DNA of 12,713 nucleotides from Geobacter sp. UBA6169 (GTDB lineage Bacteria; Desulfobacterota; Desulfuromonadia; Geobacterales; Pseudopelobacteraceae), in the NCBI GenBank assembly GCA_002422265.1, contig DIUB01000120.1, positions 1 to 12,713 of the forward strand. The letters run 5' to 3'. Positions 6,060-12,222 of the stretch are shown piece by piece (position 1 is the first letter of the stretch; each line of letters opens with the position of its first letter). Both the position numbers and the translations under genes were made by a program. The notes below the pieces were generated by a model. The model did not search any database and was not told the origin of the DNA. It saw nothing but the letters and a program-made list of their open reading frames with translations.

Positions 6060-7211
6060 TTAAAGTTCTTTCAGCGTGCCGTCTGGGCGAATTGTGAAGC
6101 AATGACCACGCCAGTGTACCTGGTTTCCAGTAAAGGCAGCAAGCCAGGTGGCACTGGCCAGCAGATCACGCAGGGGGAGCAGCCACCCCCAGCGGGGCAG
6201 AAGATTGTCGGCAAGGTACCTGCGGCTGAAGATGGTGCTGATGAAGAGTCTGAGAAGATAGAAGGCAGTTATGGCGGTGAGGGCACTGGGAAGCGGTCCC
6301 AGTAGCAGGGCTAGGCAAACGCCCAGGCCAGGAAGGGTTATGCCGGAGGCCAGGTAACCGCCGGGACGACTGACCCGCATGGTACGTGTCCAGCGTAACT
6401 GCCGGCTAAGGATGCTGTAAAAACTCTCCGGTTTGAGCATGCTCTCGACAAACTGGCTGTCCAGTACCAGGCGCCATCCGGCGCGATGAATCTTGTTGCC
6501 CAGCTGGTAGTCATCGGCCAGATATTCCACCAGCGCCTCAAGGCCCCCGATATCCTGTAATGCCTGTCGACGAAAGGTCATGGCAGCACCCAAGGCAAAC
6601 GAGAGTCCTTCCAGCTTCAGGGCTGTCACCACGTTGGGGATCATCTCGGCACCAAATGAAAGGGCCTCAAAGGCGGTGGCCGGACCATGCACCTGAGAGC
6701 TGCGGTAGGGTGAAGTGACCAGCCCGACGTCAGGGTCAGTAAAGTGGGCTGTGACCGATTGCAGGAAGGTCGTGGCGACACGGATATCACTGTCGCAGAT
6801 CATCAGCAGGTCGTGCCGTGCCAGCTCAAGGCCGTTGATCAGGTTCGAAACCTTATAGTTAGGGCCGTGTATGGTGGGATCAATCTGCAGGTTGATGTCG
6901 TGATGGGGGAAGGTGGCCATCAGTCTGTGGATAACCGGTATAACCGGATCATCTGCCTGGGCCACACAGAAAATCAGTTGTATCTGCCCGCTATACTGCT
7001 GAAGGCAGAATGAGGCAAAGTTGTCGTAACTGCCCTCGTCCATTCCTTTGACCGGTTTCAGGATTGAAATAGGCGGTTCATTCGCGGTGGTAGTATGGGC
7101 GGTCTCATCAACTGAGCGATGTCTGAAAAAAAGATGGCCGCACCAGAGGGTGAGCAATGCATAGGTTGTTGCAGGCGCTAGAGCCAGATAGGGAAGCAAA
7201 TTACGGTACAT
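6060..7211 (-). CDS. hpnI: GT21-type glycosyltransferase, HpnI-like (ceramide glucosyltransferase family)
   Basis: The 383-residue membrane enzyme has an N-terminal hydrophobic segment (about 8-28), a GT-A domain, and C-terminal membrane segments (about 290-330 and 350-365). The family signature is complete: PISILKPVKGMD (47-58), NYKVSNLIN (118-126), DSD (140-142), the third aspartate site ADDYQLG (232-238) and (Q/R)xxRW as RQLRW (270-274). These are shared by ceramide glucosyltransferases and the hopanoid enzyme HpnI, which adds N-acetylglucosamine from UDP-GlcNAc to bacteriohopanetetrol. KVSNLIN followed by DSDIRV favours HpnI, but no other hopanoid gene is in view, so the acceptor is not proven. 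The ATG shares its A with the TGA of the methyltransferase gene upstream (TGATG), and GAGG lies 5 nt before it. The mla promoter begins 11 nt after its stop. Confidence 0.82.
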   Translation of the reverse strand: MYRNLLPYLALAPATTYALLTLWCGHLFFRHRSVDETAHTTTANEPPISILKPVKGMDEGSYDNFASFCLQQYSGQIQLIFCVAQADDPVIPVIHRLMATFPHHDINLQIDPTIHGPNYKVSNLINGLELARHDLLMICDSDIRVATTFLQSVTAHFTDPDVGLVTSPYRSSQVHGPATAFEALSFGAEMIPNVVTALKLEGLSFALGAAMTFRRQALQDIGGLEALVEYLADDYQLGNKIHRAGWRLVLDSQFVESMLKPESFYSILSRQLRWTRTMRVSRPGGYLASGITLPGLGVCLALLLGPLPSALTAITAFYLLRLFISTIFSRRYLADNLLPRWGWLLPLRDLLASATWLAAFTGNQVHWRGHCFTIRPDGTLKEL

Positions 7212-7807
7212 CAGCGCCTCTGTCCGTTCTGCACCAGCAGACAGAACGGTGCCGTAGCCGATACGTTCAACTGTCCCATCTGCCAGACAAAGTAGTTACG
7301 GGGGGAGAGGCCGGCTGCCCACGTCTGAACAGTTGTCGCCTCAGCATCGCCACCGGCATGTCCGGGGTAACAGGTAATCAACAGCAGTCCGCCGGGTACC
7401 AGAAGCTGGAGCGCCTGTTCAAGGGCAGCCAGCGTGGTGTCCGGTGCGGTGGTAATCGCACGGGAAGAACCCGGCAGCCATCCCAGGTTAAAGATCACAG
7501 CCTGGACCGGCTGCTGCACCAGTTCCAGCATTCGCTCATGACCCGTGTGCAACAGCGTCACCTGTCGCGACAGACCGGCCTCGGCCAGCCGGGCTGCAGT
7601 GCGCTGCAGGGCTGCTTCCTGGATATCAAAGGCCCAGACATGACCGTCAGGGCCCGCCAGCTCGGCCAGCAACAGCGTATCTTTGCCGTTGCCGCAGGTG
7701 GCATCCACCAGCTGACTGCCTGGCAGTACATAGTGTCGCAGCAGCAGATGGGTGAGCGCCACCGGACCACGTAGCAGAGGATGTATTGGCAGGCAGCTTG
7801 TTGACAT
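7211..7807 (-). CDS. mnmM: MnmM/YtqB-like class I SAM-dependent methyltransferase
   Basis: The 198-residue protein is a Rossmann-fold methyltransferase: SAM motif I VDATCGNGKD (34-43), motif II FDIQ (60-63), then FNLGWLPG (106-113) and YPGHAGG (147-153). DATCGNG, FNLGxLPG and GHxGG together are the mark of the YtqB family, first called rRNA methylase and later shown in Bacillus to be MnmM, which methylates nm5U34 of tRNA to mnm5U34. Function here is inferred from those motifs. It heads the minus-strand block and overlaps the glycosyltransferase start by one base, so the two are probably cotranscribed although their roles are unrelated. No Shine-Dalgarno precedes the ATG at 7807; the N-terminus is nevertheless the expected length for the family. 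Confidence 0.78.
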   Translation of the reverse strand: MSTSCLPIHPLLRGPVALTHLLLRHYVLPGSQLVDATCGNGKDTLLLAELAGPDGHVWAFDIQEAALQRTAARLAEAGLSRQVTLLHTGHERMLELVQQPVQAVIFNLGWLPGSSRAITTAPDTTLAALEQALQLLVPGGLLLITCYPGHAGGDAEATTVQTWAAGLSPRNYFVWQMGQLNVSATAPFCLLVQNGQRR

Positions 7808-7887
7808 CGCTGCAAGGTAGCAAAGACGGATAAGGCTGCCAACAGGTTTGTTTGCGGTTGTGCGGCATTCATGGTACTGATGCGGTC

Positions 7888-8769
7888 ATGATCAAAACCT
7901 GTACCATACCGGCTGAACTGGCAGGCTTTCGCATGGATGATGCGTTGGCACAGCTGGCAGCAATCAGCAAGGGTGAGGCCCGTCGCATTATTGACCGTGG
8001 CGGCTGCGCCCTGAATCAGACAATGGTGCGGGTGGCCTCTCGTTGTGTCAGCGCTGGTGACCTGTTGTCAGCGGGGATCATGCAGCCGGGTGAGTTTCAG
8101 GAGCTGGTGCTGACCCCTGAGGCGATCGTGTATCAGAACCGCGACCTGTTGGCAATCAACAAGCCGTGCGGGATTGCCAGCCAGCGGACTCCCTATCAGT
8201 TGAAAGGCACCCTTGAGTACTGGGTGGCTGAGGAATTTGCCCGTCAAGGGATCAGAGAGCCGGTGCGGGTGGTACATCGGCTTGACCGCGGTACTTCAGG
8301 TTTAATGCTGTTCCCTAAACATCGCCAGGCAGCAGCCTGGCTGTCGGACCTTTTTAAGAACAGCACCATTCAGAAACGGTATCTGGCAGTGGTAACCGGC
8401 ACTCCCTTGCAGCAGGCATGGGTGTCTGACGGCCCGATCGGTAAAATTGGTGTCGCCCGGTGGGGTGTTGTGCCTGAGGGACGGTCAGCCTTGACCGAGT
8501 TTCGTCTGCTTGAAAATAATAATGAGTACAACTTGATTGAGGCTCTGCCCCGCACCGGTAGAACGCACCAGATACGGGTACATCTTGCCGCAGCCGGATT
8601 GCCGATTGTTGGTGATAGTACCTATGGCGGCGTTCAGGCAGAGCGGATGCTGCTGCACTGTCGTGAGCTTGCATTTACCAATAAAAACGGTACGCCACTC
8701 CGGTTTTGTGCTGAACCGGACGAAATGTTTTGCCGGCTGTACGGTGTGAGTCGGGTGAACTTATCTTGA
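7888..8769 (+). CDS. RluA family pseudouridine synthase with S4 domain
   Basis: Read from the ATG at 7888 the protein has 293 residues. The first about 65 resemble an S4 RNA-binding domain (MDDALAQL...SKGEARRIIDRGGCALN), followed by the RluA catalytic domain with LLAINKPCGI (87-96), HRLDRGTSG (130-138, catalytic Asp133) and RTGRTHQIRVHL (222-233). It would convert uridine to pseudouridine in rRNA or tRNA; which site cannot be told, so no specific symbol is given. The frame can be extended to a TTG at 7852, but the added residues (MRLCGIHGTDAV) do not look like family sequence. No clear Shine-Dalgarno or promoter is visible in the short gap to the divergent methyltransferase gene. Confidence 0.88.
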   Translation: MIKTCTIPAELAGFRMDDALAQLAAISKGEARRIIDRGGCALNQTMVRVASRCVSAGDLLSAGIMQPGEFQELVLTPEAIVYQNRDLLAINKPCGIASQRTPYQLKGTLEYWVAEEFARQGIREPVRVVHRLDRGTSGLMLFPKHRQAAAWLSDLFKNSTIQKRYLAVVTGTPLQQAWVSDGPIGKIGVARWGVVPEGRSALTEFRLLENNNEYNLIEALPRTGRTHQIRVHLAAAGLPIVGDSTYGGVQAERMLLHCRELAFTNKNGTPLRFCAEPDEMFCRLYGVSRVNLS

Positions 8770-8876
8770 ATGTCCAGAAAGTTATTGGCAGTGGTCCCGG
8801 CTTTATGATAGGGTGCCATCCCTGCAGTATGGAAGTGTAAATAATATTTATTTTCAGTTAGTTAGGTGTTTTTTGT

Positions 8877-9650
8877 ATGCCGAAAATTATCTGTATTGCC
8901 AATCAGAAGGGCGGCGTGGGAAAGACCACCACCGCCATCAACCTGGCCGCAGCACTGGCTGCTGCTGAGCGTCCGACTTTGCTGGTGGATATTGATCCTC
9001 AGGGAAACGCCACCAGTGGTGTTGGAGTGGACAAGGCCCAGCTACAGCACTCGGTTTATGACCTGCTGATTAACGATGCAGCCCCAGAGACCCTGCTGGT
9101 GGAAACTGAACACCCCTATCTGCATCTGTTGCCGGCTACAGCAGACCTTGCCGGAGCAGAGCTGGAGCTTGCCACAGAGGTCGGTCGGGAGCAGAAACTG
9201 AAGCTGGCGTTGCAACCGTTCGTTCAGAAGTACCAGTATGTCCTGATTGATTGTCCTCCCTCCCTCAGTCTGCTGACGGTTAACGCCATGACGGCAGCAG
9301 ATTCGGTGCTGATTCCCCTGCAATGCGAGTTTTACGCCATGGAAGGGCTGTCACAGATACTGAACACCATTCGTTTGGTGCAAAAGGGATTGAATCCGAA
9401 GATCGTCGTAGAGGGGATTCTGCTGACTATGGCTGATGCCCGCAATCGTCTCTCGAAGGATGTTGAAGATGAGATACGCACGCACTTTGCACAAGAGGCG
9501 TTTGAGACGGTTATTCCTCGCAATGTGCGGTTGTCTGAGGCACCAAGCCACGGTAAGCCGATCATCTATTATGATATCACCTCCAAAGGTGCCACTGCCT
9601 ACCTGCAGTTGGCGCGTGAGCTGATTCAGCGGGAGGGGCGCCATGCTTAA
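8877..9650 (+). CDS. parA: Chromosome partitioning ATPase ParA (Soj)
   Basis: The 257-residue protein starts directly with the deviant Walker A motif KGGVGKTT (11-18), followed by LLVDIDPQGNATSG (35-48) and the Walker B region VLIDCPPS. It lacks the N-terminal DNA-binding extension of plasmid ParA proteins, so it is the short chromosomal type that binds DNA non-specifically as an ATP dimer and moves ParB-parS complexes. A weak AGGTG lies 8 nt before the ATG. The 107-bp gap upstream holds an AT-rich run (about 8839-8854) and a possible -10 TATGAT (8804-8809) with only a poor -35 16 bp before it, so no promoter is called. It overlaps parB by 8 nt. The gene preceding it is rluA-like rather than the frequently seen rsmG (gidB). 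Confidence 0.96.
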   Translation: MPKIICIANQKGGVGKTTTAINLAAALAAAERPTLLVDIDPQGNATSGVGVDKAQLQHSVYDLLINDAAPETLLVETEHPYLHLLPATADLAGAELELATEVGREQKLKLALQPFVQKYQYVLIDCPPSLSLLTVNAMTAADSVLIPLQCEFYAMEGLSQILNTIRLVQKGLNPKIVVEGILLTMADARNRLSKDVEDEIRTHFAQEAFETVIPRNVRLSEAPSHGKPIIYYDITSKGATAYLQLARELIQREGRHA

Positions 9651-10491
9651 AAAGGGCGCTCTAGGTCGTGGTATGGCTTCGCTGTTGCCGGTTGTCGCTG
9701 CTTCTGACGACAGGAGTTACTTCCTTTGTCCCATAGAACAAATCAGGCCTAACCGTAATCAGCCCCGCAAGCAGTTTGCGCCGGATAAGCTGGAGGAACT
9801 GGCTGCCTCTATCCGTGAAAAAGGGGTGATCCAGCCGCTGGTGGTGACCAAAAAAGAAGGTTGTTACGAGATCATTGCCGGTGAGCGACGCTGGAGGGCT
9901 GCCCAGAAGGCCGGGCTGCGTGAACTGCCGGTGGTCATTCGTGAAGCCAGTGAAGATGCGGTTATGGAACTGGCGCTGATCGAGAATATACAGCGTGAAG
10001 ATCTGAATGCCATTGAAGAGGCCCAGGCGTATCGGTCATTGGTGGAGCATTTCGGCATATCGCAAGAAGAGGTAGCCCGACGGGTCGGTAAAAATCGCAC
10101 AACGGTGACCAATGCCATGCGTCTTTTGAAGCTGCCGGAAGAGATCCAGAAGGATGTGGTGGAAGAGCGGATGACCATGGGGCACGCCCGGACACTTCTT
10201 GGTCTTGATAATGTCGAACAACTTCTCAAGGCCCGTAACGAGATATTGCACCGGCAACTGAGTGTCAGGGCAACCGAAGAGCTGGTCAACCGGATGAAGC
10301 GCGGTGCAAAAGCGCCGGTAAAGCCAGCCCGACAGCCGGATCTCTTGATGAGTGCGCTTGAAGAACAGCTGCAGCGTCAGTTTCAGACGCGGATTGCCAT
10401 TCGGCGCAACGCAACCGGTAAAGGTGCGCTTGAAATCCATTTCAGCTCGGCAGATGAGCTGACCAGGATTATTGATATGCTGCAGTCCTGA
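9643..10491 (+). CDS. parB: Chromosome partitioning protein ParB (Spo0J), CTPase
   Basis: The 282-residue protein has the usual ParB order: the start GALGRGMASLLP, typical of chromosomal ParB proteins, then the N-terminal CTP-binding domain with QPR (40-42), GERRWRA (80-86) and ENIQRED (114-120); a helix-turn-helix at about 139-164 (GISQEEVARRVGKNRTTVTN); and a C-terminal dimerisation domain ending in a hydrophobic helix. ParB loads on parS as a CTP-dependent clamp and recruits ParA and SMC. One family position is altered: LNAIEEA where LNPIEEA is common. GGAGG (within 9631-9638) precedes the ATG, which overlaps the parA end, so the pair is translationally linked. No parS-like 16-mer is visible in the window. 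Confidence 0.96.
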   Translation: MLKKGALGRGMASLLPVVAASDDRSYFLCPIEQIRPNRNQPRKQFAPDKLEELAASIREKGVIQPLVVTKKEGCYEIIAGERRWRAAQKAGLRELPVVIREASEDAVMELALIENIQREDLNAIEEAQAYRSLVEHFGISQEEVARRVGKNRTTVTNAMRLLKLPEEIQKDVVEERMTMGHARTLLGLDNVEQLLKARNEILHRQLSVRATEELVNRMKRGAKAPVKPARQPDLLMSALEEQLQRQFQTRIAIRRNATGKGALEIHFSSADELTRIIDMLQS

Positions 10492-10496
10492 TGCGA

Positions 10497-10541
10497 TTGT
10501 GCAACATCCTGGCTACTTTTTGATTGACAGGAATTGCGCAA
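10497..10541. repeat. Two copies of TTGYGCAA, one a perfect palindrome
   Basis: TTGTGCAA (10497-10504) and TTGCGCAA (10534-10541) lie 37 bp apart in the parB/atp gap; the similarity extends to ATTGYGCAAC. The second is a perfect 8-bp palindrome and sits in the spacer of a possible promoter. They could be operator half-sites or chance; no regulator is identified. Confidence 0.35.
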
Positions 10542-10548
10542 CCATGAT
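10520..10548 (+). promoter_or_regulatory. Possible weak promoter upstream of the atp genes
   Basis: TTGATT (10520-10525), a 17-bp spacer and CATGAT (10543-10548) each match 4 of 6 sigma70 consensus bases. A perfect TTGACA also occurs at 10524-10529, but nothing near the right distance resembles a -10. A start near 10555 would place the downstream terminator-like hairpin in the 5' leader. Low certainty; the atp promoter may instead lie in the AT-rich segment 10600-10620, where TATACA (10605-10610) has no clear -35. Confidence 0.3.
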
Positions 10549-10565
10549 AGCTAACGAGCGTTTAC

Positions 10566-10593
10566 GCCTGACCATTCGGCCAGGCATCTTTTT
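10566..10593 (+). terminator. Probable rho-independent terminator after parAB
   Basis: GCCTGACC (10566-10573) and GGCCAGGC (10578-10585) pair as an 8-bp stem with one A-C mismatch and loop ATTC; two bases later comes CTTTTT (10588-10593). It lies 75 nt after the parB stop and 50 nt before the b' start, so it would separate parAB from atp. The mismatch makes it weaker than the csp terminator. Confidence 0.6.
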
Positions 10594-10642
10594 GTGGTAC
10601 ACAGTATACAATTTTAAATGCATGCAGGATAAGGGGTAGGCC

Positions 10643-11068
10643 GTGATCAATCTCGATCTCGCATTTGTTGTACAGATAATCAACTTTGGATTGCTGGTGC
10701 TGGTGCTGAACATGCTGCTGTTCAAGCCGGTGCGGGCATTGCTTGCCCAACGGCGGCAAGAGATACAGTCTGCCCGGGAACGCGCCTTGGCTGTTGACGA
10801 GCAGGTAGAAAGCAAGGTTGCTCAGTACGAGGCACGGTTGCGTGAGGCCAAGGCTGAAGTAGCAGCCAGGCGTGCTGAGCTGTTAAAAGAGGCTCAAGCT
10901 GAAGAGTCAGGGGTAATGGACAGGGCGCGTCAGGATGCAGCTGCCTCCCTGGCTTCGTTGCGGGATCGTGTTGCTAAGGAATCAGCTGAAGCCCGAGCAT
11001 TACTTCAGAAGCAGGCGGAAGCGCTTTCGGGTGATATTTGTGAGAAATTGCTGGGGAGGAGTCTCTAA
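10643..11068 (+). CDS. atpF': ATP synthase Fo subunit b' (AtpF', AtpX)
   Basis: The 141-residue protein has one N-terminal membrane helix (about 6-27, LAFVVQIINFGLLVLVLNMLL), then FKPVRALLAQRR and a long charged, alanine-rich coiled coil to near the end. This is the b-type peripheral stalk fold; being the shorter, first-encoded of two b-like genes, it is the b' form, which pairs with b to make a heterodimeric stalk. The start is GTG at 10643, with AAGGGG 7 nt upstream; no ATG fits, because the membrane helix begins at once. It heads the atp run; subunits a and c, which precede b in many atp operons, are not encoded upstream here. AtpF follows after 4 nt. Confidence 0.9.
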   Translation: MINLDLAFVVQIINFGLLVLVLNMLLFKPVRALLAQRRQEIQSARERALAVDEQVESKVAQYEARLREAKAEVAARRAELLKEAQAEESGVMDRARQDAAASLASLRDRVAKESAEARALLQKQAEALSGDICEKLLGRSL

Positions 11069-11072
11069 GGTC

Positions 11073-11675
11073 ATGCAGATGCATAACAGACGTCATATCC
11101 GTACCATCCTCTCCGGTCTGATGACGGTTGCCAGCATTGCTGCGGCAACAGCAGCCCTGGCTGCCGGTGGAGGCGGCCACCATGTTGATAGCGCTGCGCT
11201 TATGAAGGATTTTGGATGGCGTACGGTCAACTTTATCGTGCTGGTCGGCATCTTGATCTGGGCAATTAAAAAGGCCAATCTGAAAGGGTCTCTGACTGAA
11301 CGGCAGAGTCAGATTGAAAAGAATCTGCGTGAGGCCCGCGAGGCCCGTGAGGCTGCAGAAGCAAAGCTGAAAGAGTACTCAGAGAAACTTGAAAAGGCGA
11401 ATCAGGAAGTCGATGGCCTGCGTGATGCCATGATGCAGGAAGCAGAGGCTGAGAAACGGCGGATTATTGCCGAGGCGCAAGCGGCGGCTGCCAAGGTTGC
11501 CGCCCAGGCAGTCCAGGCTGCTGATCAGGAGGTGCTGAAGGCCCGCGCTGAACTTCGTGCTGAGGCTGCCCGGCTTGCTGTTGAGCTGGCGGCCGGTAAG
11601 CTGGCCGGTGCCGTGCAGCAGGCTGACCACGACCGCATGGTGCAAGATTATCTTGGGAAGGTGGGACAACTGTGA
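11073..11675 (+). CDS. atpF: ATP synthase Fo subunit b with signal-like N-terminus
   Basis: The protein has 200 residues from the ATG at 11073 or 198 from an in-frame ATG at 11079. GGAGGAG lies 11 nt before the first and AAGG 8 nt before the second, so the start is not certain. The first about 30 residues form a basic then hydrophobic segment ending ALAAGGGG, like a cleavable signal peptide; then comes the normal b-subunit membrane helix (about 52-65, VNFIVLVGILIWAI) and a long coiled coil (about 68-180). It forms the outer stalk holding the F1 head against rotation, together with b' and delta. Three REA triplets at the start of the coiled coil are encoded by tandem 9-bp repeats. The stop overlaps the atpH start (GTGA). 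The reading frame is open further upstream to 10935, but that part overlaps b' and is not coding. Confidence 0.9.
   Translation: MQMHNRRHIRTILSGLMTVASIAAATAALAAGGGGHHVDSAALMKDFGWRTVNFIVLVGILIWAIKKANLKGSLTERQSQIEKNLREAREAREAAEAKLKEYSEKLEKANQEVDGLRDAMMQEAEAEKRRIIAEAQAAAAKVAAQAVQAADQEVLKARAELRAEAARLAVELAAGKLAGAVQQADHDRMVQDYLGKVGQL
11328..11354 (+). repeat. Three tandem 9-bp repeats inside atpF
   Basis: CGTGAGGCC, CGCGAGGCC and CGTGAGGCT follow each other without a gap and encode REA-REA-REA in the coiled coil just past the membrane helix. The copies differ by a single base each, consistent with a short slippage-type expansion. Confidence 0.7.
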
Positions 11676-12214
11676 TCAATAATGCCATTGCCAGAAGGTA
11701 CGCCAAGGCATTGGTGCAGCTTGGCTCTGAAAACAACTTGATTGACCGCTTCAGCCAGGAGCTGAAGTCAGTAGATCAGCTGTTTGCAGGAAATGCAGAG
11801 CTGCGGGCCGCCTTTGGAAACCCTGCATTTACCACCGAGCAGAAGAAGCAGATCATGAAGGATCTGATAGGCAAACTTGGTTGTTCAGAGCTGGTCAGCC
11901 ATTTTCTGCTGCTGCTGGTAGATAAGAATCGAGTCATCTTTCTGTCTCAGATAGTCAAGACCTATAGTCAGCTGGCTGATGAGCAGTCCGGTGTAATCAG
12001 GCCGATCATAACCAGTGCCTTTCCGCTTGCTGAATCCCAGGTAGCTGCTATCAAAACTGCCATGGAGCAGAAGAGTGGGAAGAAGGTGCTGCCGCAGGTG
12101 ACAGTCGATAATTCGCTGATCGGCGGAATCGTTACACAGGTTGGCGATATTGCCTATGACAGCAGCGTAAAAACGCAATTAACACGTATTCACGATATAC
12201 TACAGAAGGGGTAA
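11672..12214 (+). CDS. atpH: ATP synthase F1 subunit delta (OSCP family)
   Basis: The 180-residue length and sequence fit the delta/OSCP family: the N-terminal IARRYAKALVQLG helix, NPAFTTEQKKQIMKDL in the middle, and the C-terminal GGIVTQVGDIAYDSSVKTQLTRI block. It joins the tops of the b/b' stalk to the alpha subunits. The start is GTG at 11672, overlapping the atpF TGA as GTGA; a purine-rich GGGAAGGTGGG lies just before it. The protein ends 8 nt before atpA, all consistent with one transcript and coupled translation. Confidence 0.95.
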   Translation: MINNAIARRYAKALVQLGSENNLIDRFSQELKSVDQLFAGNAELRAAFGNPAFTTEQKKQIMKDLIGKLGCSELVSHFLLLLVDKNRVIFLSQIVKTYSQLADEQSGVIRPIITSAFPLAESQVAAIKTAMEQKSGKKVLPQVTVDNSLIGGIVTQVGDIAYDSSVKTQLTRIHDILQKG

Positions 12215-12222
12215 GCACTTCT

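Noticed and set aside
6926..6934. Perfect DnaA box (TGTGGATAA), and a one-mismatch copy at 4021-4029
   Set aside because: Each is isolated inside a coding gene, with no cluster of boxes or unwinding element nearby, so neither marks an origin.
7157..7774. 205-codon open frame antisense to the methyltransferase gene
   Set aside because: The opposite strand carries complete MnmM/YtqB motifs, while this translation is low-complexity and rich in Q, R and G.
7852..7887. TTG start extending the pseudouridine synthase by 12 residues
   Set aside because: The extra residues are unlike the S4 domain start and no ribosome site precedes the TTG; the ATG at 7888 gives a natural N-terminus.
8837..8856. 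AT-rich run before parA considered as an origin or unwinding element
   Set aside because: No DnaA boxes and no repeated motifs flank it; it is more likely just promoter or leader DNA.
10619..10626. TGCATGCA palindrome before the b' gene
   Set aside because: A short self-complementary word with no second copy or spacing clue; probably chance.
8770..10642. parS site near parAB
   Set aside because: No sequence close to the 16-bp parS palindrome (TGTTTCACGTGAAACA) was seen around these genes or elsewhere in the window.
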